A DNA stretch of 64,000 nucleotides from Cerrena zonata (Eukaryota > Basidiomycota > Agaricomycetes > Polyporales > Cerrenaceae): assembly GCA_038087015.1 (NCBI GenBank), contig JASBNA010000013.1:434001-498000 (forward strand), written 5' to 3'. Below are positions 21,263 through 29,094 of this stretch, piece after piece. The translations under genes were made by a program, and so were the position numbers. The notes under the pieces were generated by a model that saw only the letters and a list, made by a program, of their open reading frames with translations, had not been told where the DNA came from and did not search any database. Each line of letters starts with the position of its first letter. The stretch's first letter is position 1.

Positions 21263-22709
21263 CTTGATGTTTTAATTGAAGTCAATTATGATTTCCAATT
21301 GTTTGCAAAAGAAAAACCAACAACTATATATATGTTTTTCAAAATTCACCTTTAAGATTCGTTGTTCTCTCGCCTTTTTGGGTTATTCGTTTTGTTTTTG
21401 TTTGCGTTGGGTTTGATTTGAAATTTGCTTTGTACACATGGACTGTCTTACTCTACTCTACTGTTACTCTTCTTACTCTTACTGCTCTTTCCAGTACTAC
21501 TTCCCGTGGTGGCACTAGTGGTGGTGGTGCTGGTGGTGCTGGTGGTACTACTAACACTTCTACTGGGCGATTTAGTACCGGACGTAATTCTGACGATGAG
21601 CACTGTTGATTGGATGAGATACGAGGTGTCAATCTGGACCCCAAGGTATTCGTGTCAATTTGGCTCCCCGGATAGTCGTCGTGTATGCTGCCGTGTTCGT
21701 CAGTGTCGTGTTTGGGATTGGTTAGGGCTGGTATTGTGGTTGATTTGGCTTGAGATTGTCGTATTCCTGCTCTCAGATGAAGGTATAACCCATTAACTAT
21801 TGTAAACTATCATATTAATAGAACTTGTCTTACTGTAACGTATCTTCTTCTATTTTTTCATCTGCTTATAACTGTATATTATAACTTATAATTAGTGTTA
21901 CATTTGGATATATTACGAGGTTGCGAAAGTATCCTTCATTGTCTTACTGGTTTGTGGAAACTGGCATTATCTGACGAAGGTGTTCATTTGCTTAGTGAAG
22001 CTCGAGAGCTTACGGCTTGCCAATGACGGAAACCCGTGGCACTGTCATCTTGACAGCAGGCATAACCTTTCGCTAAACAGGTGAACTAAATATTTCCACA
22101 ATGTAGAAATAAGCTGTAGTTAGTGCTTGTTAGAGGGGTATTAAGTTCCATAACGAAACTAGTATACTTGTATAAACTAGTATACTCGTAGTAGTATTTC
22201 TATACTCAGGGACACCAAGGCAATAAACTTAGTTCAATTTACCGATGCCGAAATATAATGAGATTAGTAGCCGGTCTACTACACCAAGCTCTGAGTCTTT
22301 GTCCTGATACCTGTGGAGCTGGTGTCTATAGCTGGTCTTTTAAAAGCTTTTTCGAGAGTTCGATATCTTCTAAGGCTGATCTTGGTAATGGTTGGGTATT
22401 TTTCATATTCTTCCCAGTTTCCTTTTACAAGAATAATGAATATATATATCTACTAAATATGTTCTTCGTAGCTGTTTTTTACTATAGTAATCAATATATG
22501 TTCATCTACCTAAAGATTCGCCGAAAGATGTGTCCGTTGATTATGAGAGAAAGATATAGCCGGTCCCTCTGGTTGAATCAAGTGGGTAAAATATCAAAAA
22601 TTCATAAAAATATTATATAACTAACACCTTTCTGGATAGCCAATTAAGACAGCCATATTATCGGGTATTATACGGCGTCTTTGGTGGGCATTGCAATGCT
22701 TGTCTTGGT
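21263..22709. other. Intergenic region upstream of UGP1
   Basis: 1.45 kb with low-complexity CTT/GGTGGT stretches (about 21450-21560), a small hairpin AAGCTC-GA-GAGCTT near 22000 and ACTAGTATAC repeats near 22160-22190. The 120-codon ORF at 22258 shows no protein family features. No gene supported. Confidence 0.5.
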
Positions 22710-22782
22710 CCGAAATCTACGAAAGAGCTCTTACAATGGCGTTTATCTTCGTTTGCAAAATTACCCCAAATTCGAAACTAAT

Positions 22783-22903
22783 GTCTACGGCCATATCCAG
22801 CATAAAGCATGATTACCCGTCCGATCAATAATTATTAAGCTGCTGAGAGCGATGCTGAGTACGTTAGTGGGAGACCATAATGGAAACCATCGTGCTGTAG
22901 ACT
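22783..22903 (+). rRNA. Diverged 5S rRNA gene, copy B
   Basis: Same 121-nt sequence as copy A. Against yeast 5S there are 36 substitutions. Twenty-eight fall in 14 covarying pairs: 2-119, 3-118, 5-116 (helix I); 16-63, 18-61 (II); 28-49, 30-47 (III); 80-100, 81-99, 82-98 (IV); 69-109, 70-108, 71-107, 72-106 (V). The other eight (21, 29, 33, 48, 51, 52, 74, 90) break no canonical pair. Structure is fully kept while sequence changes, which argues for function. The comparison sequence is from memory, so counts may shift slightly. Confidence 0.9.
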
Positions 22904-22907
22904 CTTC

Positions 22908-22913
22908 TTTTTT
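22908..22913 (+). terminator. RNA polymerase III T6 terminator
   Basis: Six T begin 4 nt after the 3' end of the 5S-like gene, in the same place as in copy A. Confidence 0.75.
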
Positions 22914-23074
22914 GTCTTTTCTTTTTGCTGAAATTTTTCATGTTTGAAAGATTCAGAAACTATTGAAAATTTTGAAAAATTTTGTGTTTCGATGAGTTTC
23001 GCAGACAATTTTTTTTTTTTGCAATCATTTTGAAATCCTTGAAACTTGCCTTGTGTAGAATAGGCTTTGGCACT

Positions 23075-24130
23075 GGAAAAGTCTTAATAACGGATAGTCG
23101 TTGTGTTGAGACATCAGCGAAAATGGATAATAATCACTAGCTAGACGATGATACCATTTGTTTTTGCTTGTCCGAAAAATTTTTATGTTTGTTTTGCTGT
23201 AACTCTCAATAAGTTCTGAAGGTCATTTCGTCGTATAAGATTTGCTGACTTTACGGATCTCAATGTAAAATACTCCACTTTGAATTTTCAGGTTCACTTG
23301 CTTCGGAATGTCTTTTGGTGGGCCTTTCATCATATTCTATCTTTGAAACTAGAGTTATTCTATCTTTGAAACTAGAGTTATTCTATCTTTGAAACTAGAG
23401 TTATTCTATCTTTGAAAGTAAAGTAAGTAGGAAAATGTCTGGGGGAAGAGGAGGAATGTCTACAAATTGACATTTGCATGTCAATGAAAGTTCTACTTCC
23501 CCTCCAGTACCTTGGTGATTATTGCATCCTATTGATGCGATGGCTCTTCTGGAGTGTGTGCTAGTAGAAATGAGCTCGCATCTGGGTATGGCTTTCCCTT
23601 TTGAAACAGTGTTTATTCGCTAGATATACATGGCCTAATATAGAGAGGATCTTTGATTTTTGTACAATCGTTACCAAAGATCAACACCACGAAATTATGT
23701 TCTAATTCTATTTGCCGTATGAAACTTAATACAAGTACTTGAGCAGATTAACTTATTTAATGCTTACTGTTTATCTGAAAAACTATCCCGTTTCTTCTCT
23801 GAAATGATACATTAATTTGCCCTTCGAGACGAAAACATCAGTTTATGCTCAAATTTGACAATATTTCGAAAAAATTACAATAATTTTTATTTCTTAACTT
23901 TTAGCACTTTTTTTAACTAATTTACTTTTTTCCTTTATTAAAATGTCATACATTGATTTATAAATAACTACAAAAAGTCAATAATTCCTCGAAATTATTG
24001 ATATTGAAAATGTTTTTTTAAAAAAGCTAATCAAACGTAGAATAAATACTTTTCTTTTATAAAAGGAAAAAATCCATAATTTTTTCAAAAATCGCTTTGT
24101 GGCGCAGTCGTGAATCTCCCGATTTCACTA
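23075..24130. other. AT-rich intergenic region
   Basis: Holds a 23-bp tandem repeat (23334-23417) and long AT-rich stretches up to tRNA-Ser. No gene seen. Confidence 0.55.
23334..23417 (+). repeat. 23-bp tandem repeat, 3.6 copies
   Basis: Unit ATTCTATCTTTGAAACTAGA plus GTT, three exact copies and a partial fourth. Confidence 0.9.
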
Positions 24131-24230
24131 GTTACAGTGGCCGAGCGGTTAAGGCGATGCCCTGCTAATTACCAAGTTAGCTGTTAGGCATTGGGTTTTA
24201 CCTTCGCAGCTTCGAATCCTGTCTGTAACG
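24131..24230 (+). tRNA. tRNA-Ser(GCT) with 18-nt intron and altered T stem
   Basis: 100 nt. Acceptor stem GTTACAG/CTGTAAC with discriminator G, D arm GCC/GGC, anticodon stem ATGCC/GGCAT and loop CTGCTAA (anticodon GCT). An 18-nt intron holds GTTAGC, complementary to the anticodon region. A long variable arm follows, as in serine tRNAs. The T stem reads GCAGC / CCTGT, so position 53 is C opposite C61 instead of the near-universal G53-C61 pair, and the B box is changed at the same base. It may be a weak or dead gene, or a base error. Confidence 0.88.
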
Positions 24231-24293
24231 CCATTTTTTTTTGCTATTTTTTTCTTATTAGCATTAAAATAGGCTCTCTGTAAACTACCAATC

Positions 24294-24385
24294 GTATTTA
24301 ATTTTTACATAGATGTATCTTATTGTCGTAAGAGTGTATTTAATTTTTACATAGATGTATCTTATTGTCGTAAGAGCGTATTTAC
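24294..24385 (+). repeat. 42-bp tandem duplication at the 3' end of the mannosyltransferase gene
   Basis: Copies start at 24294 and 24336, with a partial third at 24378 that runs into the last codons and stop of the minus-strand gene. Confidence 0.9.
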
Positions 24386-26553
24386 ATTAACCACAAGTCA
24401 AGTACATAATTAAACCATGCTTTAAGCTTCTCGTTATACTGAACCTCTTTCCCTTTCATTGGTGTGTCTATGCTACCTACAAGATTGTAAGCACACCAGT
24501 AAGCACCACCGTCACTAAATTCATAGACCTTATCCCAAGCTTGGTCTGGTTCTCTGAATCCTTGAACTAGAATCGGATTTTTGATTACAGGAGGATTCAA
24601 GACTTCATCAACATATAAGGGGTTTTTGTTAATTGTATTATCGTAAATTTCAGTGGAATCAACCAAAACATTAGTCTGATCACCATTACCAAATAAATCG
24701 TGTGATTCATTCTTGGTTATTATGAATTTTGATTTTAAAATTGTTTGAGATTCCGGATTTTGATAAACCCAATGCTCTAATTGATCAGAGGTTAGATAGA
24801 GTAACGTATGGTCATCGTCTTCATCCAACTGACCAAATGAACTTGAACAATATTCATCAGCTGCAGTAGCTAGGAAATAATTTTTATTTTGATAGGGAGT
24901 ACGTTGACCAGCCAAGACACCAAAATGTCTATTAAAGGCAATTTTTTCGTTATTACCTGACATTTCCTGGCTTAACCACATTATTTCTGGATTGACTTCT
25001 TCAGAGGATATTTGAATTCTACTTTCTAATATTTTATACATTTGTAAATTGCAACCCAATAACAAAGAATTTATGATTTTGGGTTTGTTAATGATTAAAA
25101 GAGTTGGATCCATCAAGGTTGCAAAATTATCTTCTAAGAAACGATTTGTATCAAGCAGAAGTTTTTTTTGTCTCATTCGAATACCAAACATGCTTTGATC
25201 ATTTCTATTTGGCATTAGGAAACTCTTTATAAAATTAGTAGTCTCATGGAAACCAGGAGCAAACTTTCTCGCTTTATTATCTCGGTAGTAGGAAGGTTTT
25301 TTGAAAAATAAATAGCCATATTCTCGGAATTTTTCCATTTGAAAGAAATGTTCTATTTCGACAACTGGAACTGCAGTGGGTAACAAAACCACCGACTCTT
25401 CAAATGAGTTAAAAATTGTCGATAGTAACCATGTAAAAGTAGGATTGTTGAATTGAAAAGATTTTGAAATTAGAGGATGTTGATCTTTGTTTTTAACATT
25501 AGAGATATCAACAAACCAAATATCTTGCTTTGGGAAATCTTTTGGAGTTGAAAATTTGAAATTTTCATCTAAGTTCATTGCTTTTAAATATTCATGATGA
25601 GATGAAGGTAATTCTCTGATTTCGGTTCTTGCCGCTTCGATTAATCTTCTCTTGTCAACTTGATTGAAAAAATTATTTAAATAAACTATTTCAATTGGGA
25701 ATGTATTCTTCAAGCCCCTCAAAACATTTATTAATCTTATAGTATTATCGATTTGTCTATTATTATTCGAGGTCGGTAGTAATGGAATGACTATACCTTT
25801 ACCATTACTTTTCGCCAATAATTGATTGATGAAACAGTCTGAGCTTCCCGAAGAATAACTTGATTCATTGAAAACTGGTAATTCACCTTTCGGTAATAAC
25901 TCCAATTTCCAATTTTCAAATTTTGGGAATTCTTTGTTTAGCCAAGGGAGAGTTTTACTTTCATGAATACGGCAATCTTTGATAGAATTTTCGATGAAAC
26001 ACTTACCGAAAACTCTAGCATCATTCATTTCTCTCATAGTTTGATATTCAAAAGAGGCTAATTCTTTTATATCATGATCAAACTCAATTTCGAGCTGTTT
26101 TGAATGATAATTTTCATCAAACCTGGAACCTTTTCTCATTAAATTTTTCCGGAGTCGTTTAGTCTTTTCTCTAAACCATTTTTTTTTTTTATATAGAAAA
26201 ATATTGAAATCAAAATTACTCATCAGTTCTAAATCAACGTATACTGAGCCACTTTCGGAAATCTTCGATAAATGATCAAAGTACGAATTACATTTCTGGC
26301 TTAAATCAGCCAGCCTCAATGTTTCGTATTCTCCAGATTCAATCCATCTTTGATATATTGGGTTAATATAGTTAATTCTATTACTGACCAAATCAAATTT
26401 GTCGTTAACTGGTTTCAAAACAACCTTTTTCCTATCCTGAACTGATTTGATCAGTATTAGAGCACAAATAACGAGTAAGAAAAGCACAAGAAGTTTTTTT
26501 GAGCGGAAAAAAAAATTATTCAATAGTGTTTTCCAAGCTCTTAGGCTCGTCAT
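24382..26553 (-). CDS. Alpha-1,3-mannosyltransferase, MNN1 family
   Basis: 723 aa, type II Golgi protein: short cytosolic N-terminus, TM at about residues 20-38, then a lumenal catalytic domain. MNN1-family blocks are visible: GKGIVIPLLPTSNNN, IEIVYLNNFFNQ, WFVDISNV, FNSFEESVVLLPTAVPVVEI, and the late GAYWCAYNLVG segment. These enzymes add terminal alpha-1,3-mannose to N- and O-glycans of wall mannoprotein using GDP-mannose. Candida species have several paralogs, so no single symbol is given. Divergent from the DUF3752 gene. Confidence 0.9.
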   Translation of the reverse strand: MTSLRAWKTLLNNFFFRSKKLLVLFLLVICALILIKSVQDRKKVVLKPVNDKFDLVSNRINYINPIYQRWIESGEYETLRLADLSQKCNSYFDHLSKISESGSVYVDLELMSNFDFNIFLYKKKKWFREKTKRLRKNLMRKGSRFDENYHSKQLEIEFDHDIKELASFEYQTMREMNDARVFGKCFIENSIKDCRIHESKTLPWLNKEFPKFENWKLELLPKGELPVFNESSYSSGSSDCFINQLLAKSNGKGIVIPLLPTSNNNRQIDNTIRLINVLRGLKNTFPIEIVYLNNFFNQVDKRRLIEAARTEIRELPSSHHEYLKAMNLDENFKFSTPKDFPKQDIWFVDISNVKNKDQHPLISKSFQFNNPTFTWLLSTIFNSFEESVVLLPTAVPVVEIEHFFQMEKFREYGYLFFKKPSYYRDNKARKFAPGFHETTNFIKSFLMPNRNDQSMFGIRMRQKKLLLDTNRFLEDNFATLMDPTLLIINKPKIINSLLLGCNLQMYKILESRIQISSEEVNPEIMWLSQEMSGNNEKIAFNRHFGVLAGQRTPYQNKNYFLATAADEYCSSSFGQLDEDDDHTLLYLTSDQLEHWVYQNPESQTILKSKFIITKNESHDLFGNGDQTNVLVDSTEIYDNTINKNPLYVDEVLNPPVIKNPILVQGFREPDQAWDKVYEFSDGGAYWCAYNLVGSIDTPMKGKEVQYNEKLKAWFNYVLDLWLM

Positions 26554-26678
26554 GGTAGTAGTATGGAGGGAATTGGTGTAAAAGTATGGGGGTTTATAAT
26601 ATTTTTGTTTATTTTGATTTTTTTTTTTCTTTCCTTCATGAGATGAAAAAAATAAACTTCAATCACCACCAAACAAGC

Positions 26679-27023
26679 ATGATTGGCCCACGCAAGCAAG
26701 AGAACAAGGAAGTTGAGAAAGAGGAACCTAAGGGAGATAAGAAAGAAGAATCTAAGGAAGATACGAAAGATGACGAGGAAAAGGAGGGTGATACTGACAC
26801 CGAAAGTAGTGAGAGTGAGGATGAAGTGATTGGTCCAGTATTGAAAGTAAATCCACAACCCAAAAAGTCATTAATGGAACTACATCAACAAAGACATAAT
26901 AGCAAGAATAAAATCACAAAGTTTGATCATAAAGAAGGACTCAATAAGGAAGTGAGACAAGAGATATTAAAGAACTTGAATAAAAATGGTGGACTTAGCG
27001 GCAAATTCACCAAAGGTAAATGA
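26679..27023 (+). CDS. GPALPP/DUF3752-type small protein
   Basis: 114 aa from the ATG at 26679 (MIGPRKQENKE). Upstream in-frame ATGs exist at 26586 and 26643 but add an unlikely hydrophobic or basic leader. An acidic Lys/Glu-rich middle leads to a second IGP motif (EVIGPVLKV) and a C-terminal part fitting DUF3752 (SLMELHQQR, then FDHKEGLN, ending GGLSGKFTKGK). The family resembles GPALPP1; its role is not established. It converges with the next gene, with 4 bp between stops. Confidence 0.7.
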   Translation: MIGPRKQENKEVEKEEPKGDKKEESKEDTKDDEEKEGDTDTESSESEDEVIGPVLKVNPQPKKSLMELHQQRHNSKNKITKFDHKEGLNKEVRQEILKNLNKNGGLSGKFTKGK

Positions 27024-27027
27024 ACGC

Positions 27028-27439
27028 TTAGATGGAAACATTACCAAATAACTCATCCAATTCATTCTTATCTTGAGGCTTCGTAGTAGGAACCAACACG
27101 TTTTCAAAATCGAATCCAGGAGCAAATTTTCTTTGCTGTTGGTTAATCCAATCCTGATACTTAGTCACCTCTGCTGAATCGCTAGTACTTTTCATTTTTT
27201 CAATTGACGCCAACCAATTGGTCAACTCCTCTGTAGTCAACTTGATCTTAGGCGGTCTTACCGAGTTCAAAGTTGGTAGTAACTTATTAAAATTTGTGTT
27301 TAAAGTGACTGGTTTCGGGGGCTGATACAAGGGATTCTTAATCAACGGAACCTGATTCAATATCTCATCGGCTACACACAGTTAGTAACTACCTCTTTGA
27401 AATAGATCCAGCGTACATACGGGTGTCGGTGTTATTCAT
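27028..27439 (-). CDS. Small two-exon gene, unknown product
   Basis: Exon 1 is 27421-27439 (ATG plus 16 nt) and exon 2 is 27028-27371. The 49-nt intron has GTATGT, a TACTAAC branch site and TAG. Splicing gives 120 aa, beginning MNNTDTPDEILNQVP. The protein is hydrophilic with a helical centre (LTTEELTNWLASIEKMK) and an acidic C-terminus; no TM or signal peptide. I do not recognise the family. Canonical splice signals and an in-phase join make it a real gene. Confidence 0.8.
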
Positions 27440-27577
27440 GTTGTGGGAAGAAGAAGAAGTAGTAGTGGTGGGCGGTTATTCTCATTTTTTTTTTTATTTT
27501 ATTAGTGTGGGAGTTTTTTAGCTACACATAAAATCAATATATAAATCAATGTATATATCTAACTAATAGTACAAATT

Positions 27578-28024
27578 TTAATTTTCTTTATAATGACGAA
27601 TTAAAATGTAGGCGCTGTCCTGTTTCAAGTTGGACAACGAACGGTATCCACCCTCCAATCTCATTAATAACCCACCAAAACTAATATAGACTGACATTTT
27701 ATCGTCACCGGAATTTTCTTCGAATTTATAAACGGTTCCATACATCACGTAATCGTAATCGTCGGCCAAAGAACGATCCGAGGCTTTAGGAGGTCTCCAG
27801 GACCCGTTGGAGGTTAACATGGATGCTTCGTTCCCCAAAGAGCTGGCCAATACAATGGTCAATGAGTCGTTGGATTTGACGGGGAATAACTCACTATTGA
27901 TATCCAAGGTGATTTTGATATCTTGTGAGGTGGAGGATTGCCCTATTATACGGCTGACCTTGGTGTATCTGGCCTGGTCCGCGGACTCGACATTGAACAT
28001 GTCTTCAAACAAGATTCCTGACAT
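27578..28024 (-). CDS. RPB8: RNA polymerase I, II and III shared subunit Rpb8 (ABC14.5)
   Basis: 148 aa, essentially the yeast length (146). Starts [16 protein letters not shown]. Typical blocks are FDKVSRI-like YTKVSRI, the DITLDIN-like strand [27 protein letters not shown], and [13 protein letters not shown] near the end. Shared OB-fold subunit of all three nuclear RNA polymerases. The promoter holds a Rap1-like site and four E-box-like sites. Confidence 0.97.
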   Translation of the reverse strand: MSGILFEDMFNVESADQARYTKVSRIIGQSSTSQDIKITLDINSELFPVKSNDSLTIVLASSLGNEASMLTSNGSWRPPKASDRSLADDYDYVMYGTVYKFEENSGDDKMSVYISFGGLLMRLEGGYRSLSNLKQDSAYILIRHYKEN

Positions 28025-28111
28025 CCTGGCTGTTGTTAGATGAGTAGATGGTGGTATTGGTGTTGATGATGAGATGATGAAAAAAAAAGTGTGAAAATAT
28101 CGAAGAGAAAC

Positions 28112-28125
28112 GCCCGTACATACAC
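28112..28125 (+). promoter_or_regulatory. Rap1-like site upstream of RPB8
   Basis: GCCCGTACATACAC, about 90 bp upstream of the RPB8 ATG; near twin of the site upstream of NOC2. Confidence 0.5.
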
Positions 28126-28132
28126 AAGATCA

Positions 28133-28182
28133 ATCACGTGAACATTCACGTGATATACGCATCACATGACTGATCACATGAC
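28133..28182. promoter_or_regulatory. E-box cluster (Cbf1-type), perfect inverted plus direct repeats
   Basis: ATCACGTGAA-CA-TTCACGTGAT (28133-28154) is a perfect 10-bp inverted repeat with two CACGTG cores. ATCACATGAC occurs at 28161-28170 and again at 28173-28182. CACGTG/CACATG fit Cbf1 or another bHLH factor. Shared by RPB8 and the divergent two-TM gene. Confidence 0.7.
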
Positions 28183-28311
28183 ACTGATATGTGCAGGACA
28201 AAAAATGCTTGCAAAAATCGGCTAGCAATCTGTTTGTGTTGGAATGTAGCCCTTATTCTAAATTAAGAATTAGAAGTGAAGGGATGCTGATCTGAAATCA
28301 TTTCATACTTC

Positions 28312-28440
28312 ACTACTTTACTCTACTTTACTCTACTTTACTCTACTTTACTGTCCTGCTACTGCTTCTACTCCTAGTGTACCCTTCTATACTCCTAGTG
28401 TACCCTTCTATACTCCTAGTGATCCCTTCTATACTCCTAT
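28312..28440 (+). repeat. Two short tandem repeats in promoter
   Basis: CTACTTTACT-type decamers (about 28312-28352) followed by about three 21-22 bp units containing ACTCCTAGTGTACCC (about 28371-28440), just upstream of the two-TM gene. Confidence 0.8.
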
Positions 28441-28462
28441 TATACTCCTACTACTTCAACAA

Positions 28463-28957
28463 ATGTCTGAGAAAGAAACTTTTGAAAAATCTAGAAAAAA
28501 TAGACTATGGATTGGATTGTTAATACTGTCATTATTGATGATCATTTTCTTCCATGAGTACATTATTCCCAATCCGTCGGCATCCCTCAATTTGCATTTC
28601 AAGTCCAATAAAATCGGATACGTGAATAATGACGAAATCAGTCATATGATTGACTTGATCCACTGCCAACAAGAAGAACTTGATTTGCTCAAACAAGGAA
28701 AAATAGTTGAAGATGAAAGAATAGTTAATGACAAAAGAGATGATAAAAAGGACGATGATAAAGATAAAGATGATAAGGACAAGGATGAGAAAAAGGATAC
28801 TCCATTACTTGATCAATCGTACATTCGCTTTTTGCTAGCAGTGGCTGCTTTGATTGTGATTAACATGGTTATCATAGTAATTGTTCATTTCTACTTCCGT
28901 ATTGCCAATAGTTCCAGTAACTACCGTGATGTCGAACATAAAATCTCTCCTTTCTAA
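28463..28957 (+). CDS. Two-TM protein of unknown function
   Basis: 164 aa. TM segments lie at about residues 14-31 and 121-143, separated by a highly charged Lys/Asp linker (about 90-112, KDDDKDKDDKDKD). The N-terminus MSEKETFEKSRKNR is basic. I do not recognise the family. The ATG lies right after a tandem-repeat promoter. Codon use matches its neighbours, so it is probably real. Confidence 0.65.
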   Translation: MSEKETFEKSRKNRLWIGLLILSLLMIIFFHEYIIPNPSASLNLHFKSNKIGYVNNDEISHMIDLIHCQQEELDLLKQGKIVEDERIVNDKRDDKKDDDKDKDDKDKDEKKDTPLLDQSYIRFLLAVAALIVINMVIIVIVHFYFRIANSSSNYRDVEHKISPF

Positions 28958-29094
28958 CTTAGATATTGTATATTAAAGAACGATTCGGTGCTGGCCGAAT
29001 TTTCAGTAATTCACTTCGCACAATAAAAGAATATATATATGTAGTTAGGGTCTTCGCATTCTTTTTTTTTTTTTTTCATATTTGCTAATTAATC

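Larger units (their letters stand above)
22710..23074 (+). repeat. Inverted repeat copy B carrying a 5S-like gene
   Basis: The longer copy, inverted relative to 18386-18653. The 5' flank (22712-22782) differs from copy A at 11 positions, all transitions. Copy B contains an extra 94 nt at 22929-23022 after the terminator. Confidence 0.9.

Noticed and set aside
21425..21796. 123-codon ORF
   Set aside because: Starts in low-complexity CTT/GGT repeats and shows no conserved blocks.
22258..22620. 120-codon ATG ORF beside 5S-like copy B
   Set aside because: No domain, odd composition, and no promoter or neighbour support; consistent with chance.
18386..23074. Regional centromere with inverted repeats, as in Candida tropicalis
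   Set aside because: The repeats are short, encode an RNA gene, and the core holds a housekeeping gene (UGP1).
17164..24130. Retrotransposon or LTR remnants near the Pol III genes
   Set aside because: No reverse transcriptase, integrase or paired terminal repeats could be identified; the only long repeat is the 5S-like unit.
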